Source of the DNA: Bacteroidota bacterium | Lineage (GTDB): Bacteria > Bacteroidota > Bacteroidia > Chitinophagales > Chitinophagaceae | Direction: 5' to 3' | Assembly (NCBI GenBank): GCA_025361325.1 | Contig: JANYAL010000111.1 | Span: forward strand, 1 to 5,447 | DNA length: 5,447 nucleotides | In this document: positions 5,143 through 5,447 of the stretch, piece after piece | Layout: each line of letters begins with the position of its first letter | Position numbering within the stretch: position 1 is the stretch's first letter | Translations under genes and position numbers: made by a program | The notes under the pieces: generated by a model | What the model saw: the letters and a program-made list of their open reading frames with translations, nothing else | Told to the model about the DNA's origin: nothing | Databases searched by the model: none

Positions 5143-5447
5143 ATGGAAAATGTATTGAACTGGATCTCGGCCAATCAACAGATGATTTACATCGTTGTGC
5201 TAATGATCTTCGTCGGTATTGAGGTCATAGGCCGTGTTCCCAGCGTACTGCATACACCGCTGATGAGCGGGGCCAATGCCATACACGGGGTGGTAGTGAT
5301 AGGTGCTATCATCATCATGGGCAATGCGAAACAGGATAATTACCTGGCCCTTGGACTGGGATTCCTGGCCGTAGTGCTGGGTACGCTCAATGTAGTTGGC
5401 GGTTTTGTGGTCACCGACAGGATGCTGGAGATGTTTAAGAAAAAAAA
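5143..5447 (+). CDS. pntAB: NAD(P) transhydrogenase subunit alpha part 2 (PntAB), cut by window edge
   Basis: This frame begins at the ATG five bases after the pntAA stop and stays open to the edge, giving 101 codons. It is the small membrane subunit that, with PntB, forms the proton channel of the transhydrogenase in the inner membrane. Three hydrophobic segments are visible: roughly residues 14-30, 47-60 and 67-90. The conserved SGANAIHGVVVIGA (42-55) and the closing GGFVVTDRMLEMF (86-98) are typical of the family (Pfam PNTB_4TM). Homologues end shortly after TDRML-x-MF-K, so only a few residues are probably missing. The last eight bases are all A, coding a lysine run, and the stop codon lies outside the window. 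Confidence 0.95.
   Translation, partial: MENVLNWISANQQMIYIVVLMIFVGIEVIGRVPSVLHTPLMSGANAIHGVVVIGAIIIMGNAKQDNYLALGLGFLAVVLGTLNVVGGFVVTDRMLEMFKKK

Noticed and set aside
5440..5447. A run of eight A bases at the end of pntAB as a possible frameshift site
   Set aside because: It encodes the lysine-rich C-terminus usual for the family, and the run is cut by the edge, so its true length and any effect cannot be judged.
1..5447. tRNA or rRNA genes, CRISPR arrays, complete insertion sequences, riboswitches or defence genes
   Set aside because: None was seen on reading both strands; the tandem arrays near folA lack the spacer-repeat layout of CRISPR, and no transposase frame is present.

Overview
The window looks like chromosomal housekeeping DNA from a member of the Bacteroidota, probably close to the Chitinophagaceae. 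Three things support this. There is no clear Shine-Dalgarno sequence before any gene. Two starts carry a good match to the Bacteroidota -7 promoter element TAnnTTTG. The proteins also look like Bacteroidota versions: MnmA with NPCxxC, a split PntA, and a short lipoprotein with an FSAC lipobox. Genus-level placement is a guess from recognition, not a search.

Layout. On the minus strand, mnmA (tRNA U34 2-thiolation) is followed after 30 bases by the start of a lipoprotein gene that leaves the window at its left edge. A 166-base divergent spacer separates mnmA from the plus-strand genes, in order: thyA (thymidylate synthase), a 390-base gene-poor gap, folA (dihydrofolate reductase), a SAM-dependent methyltransferase of unknown substrate, pntAA (NAD(P) transhydrogenase alpha, part 1) and the start of pntAB (part 2), cut by the right edge. 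ThyA oxidises methylene-tetrahydrofolate to dihydrofolate while making dTMP. FolA reduces it back using NADPH, and the Pnt transhydrogenase is a source of NADPH, so the right-hand genes fit together metabolically, although co-regulation is not shown.

The unusual material lies around thyA and folA. The thyA-folA gap holds what I read as a decayed, internally deleted remnant of a small four-helix-bundle protein gene (the 23S rRNA intervening-sequence protein family), with two stop codons in its most conserved stretch. folA is bracketed by two different tandem repeats, each of about four 7-base units, one ending just before its start codon and one beginning in its stop codon. The 9-mer AATAAATAC occurs four times in under 1 kb here. 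thyA itself carries a short in-frame, proline-rich insertion with a small inverted repeat. Together these suggest that small repeats and a mobile or hitchhiking gene have accumulated between core genes. I see no defence system, CRISPR array, RNA gene or other complete novel system.
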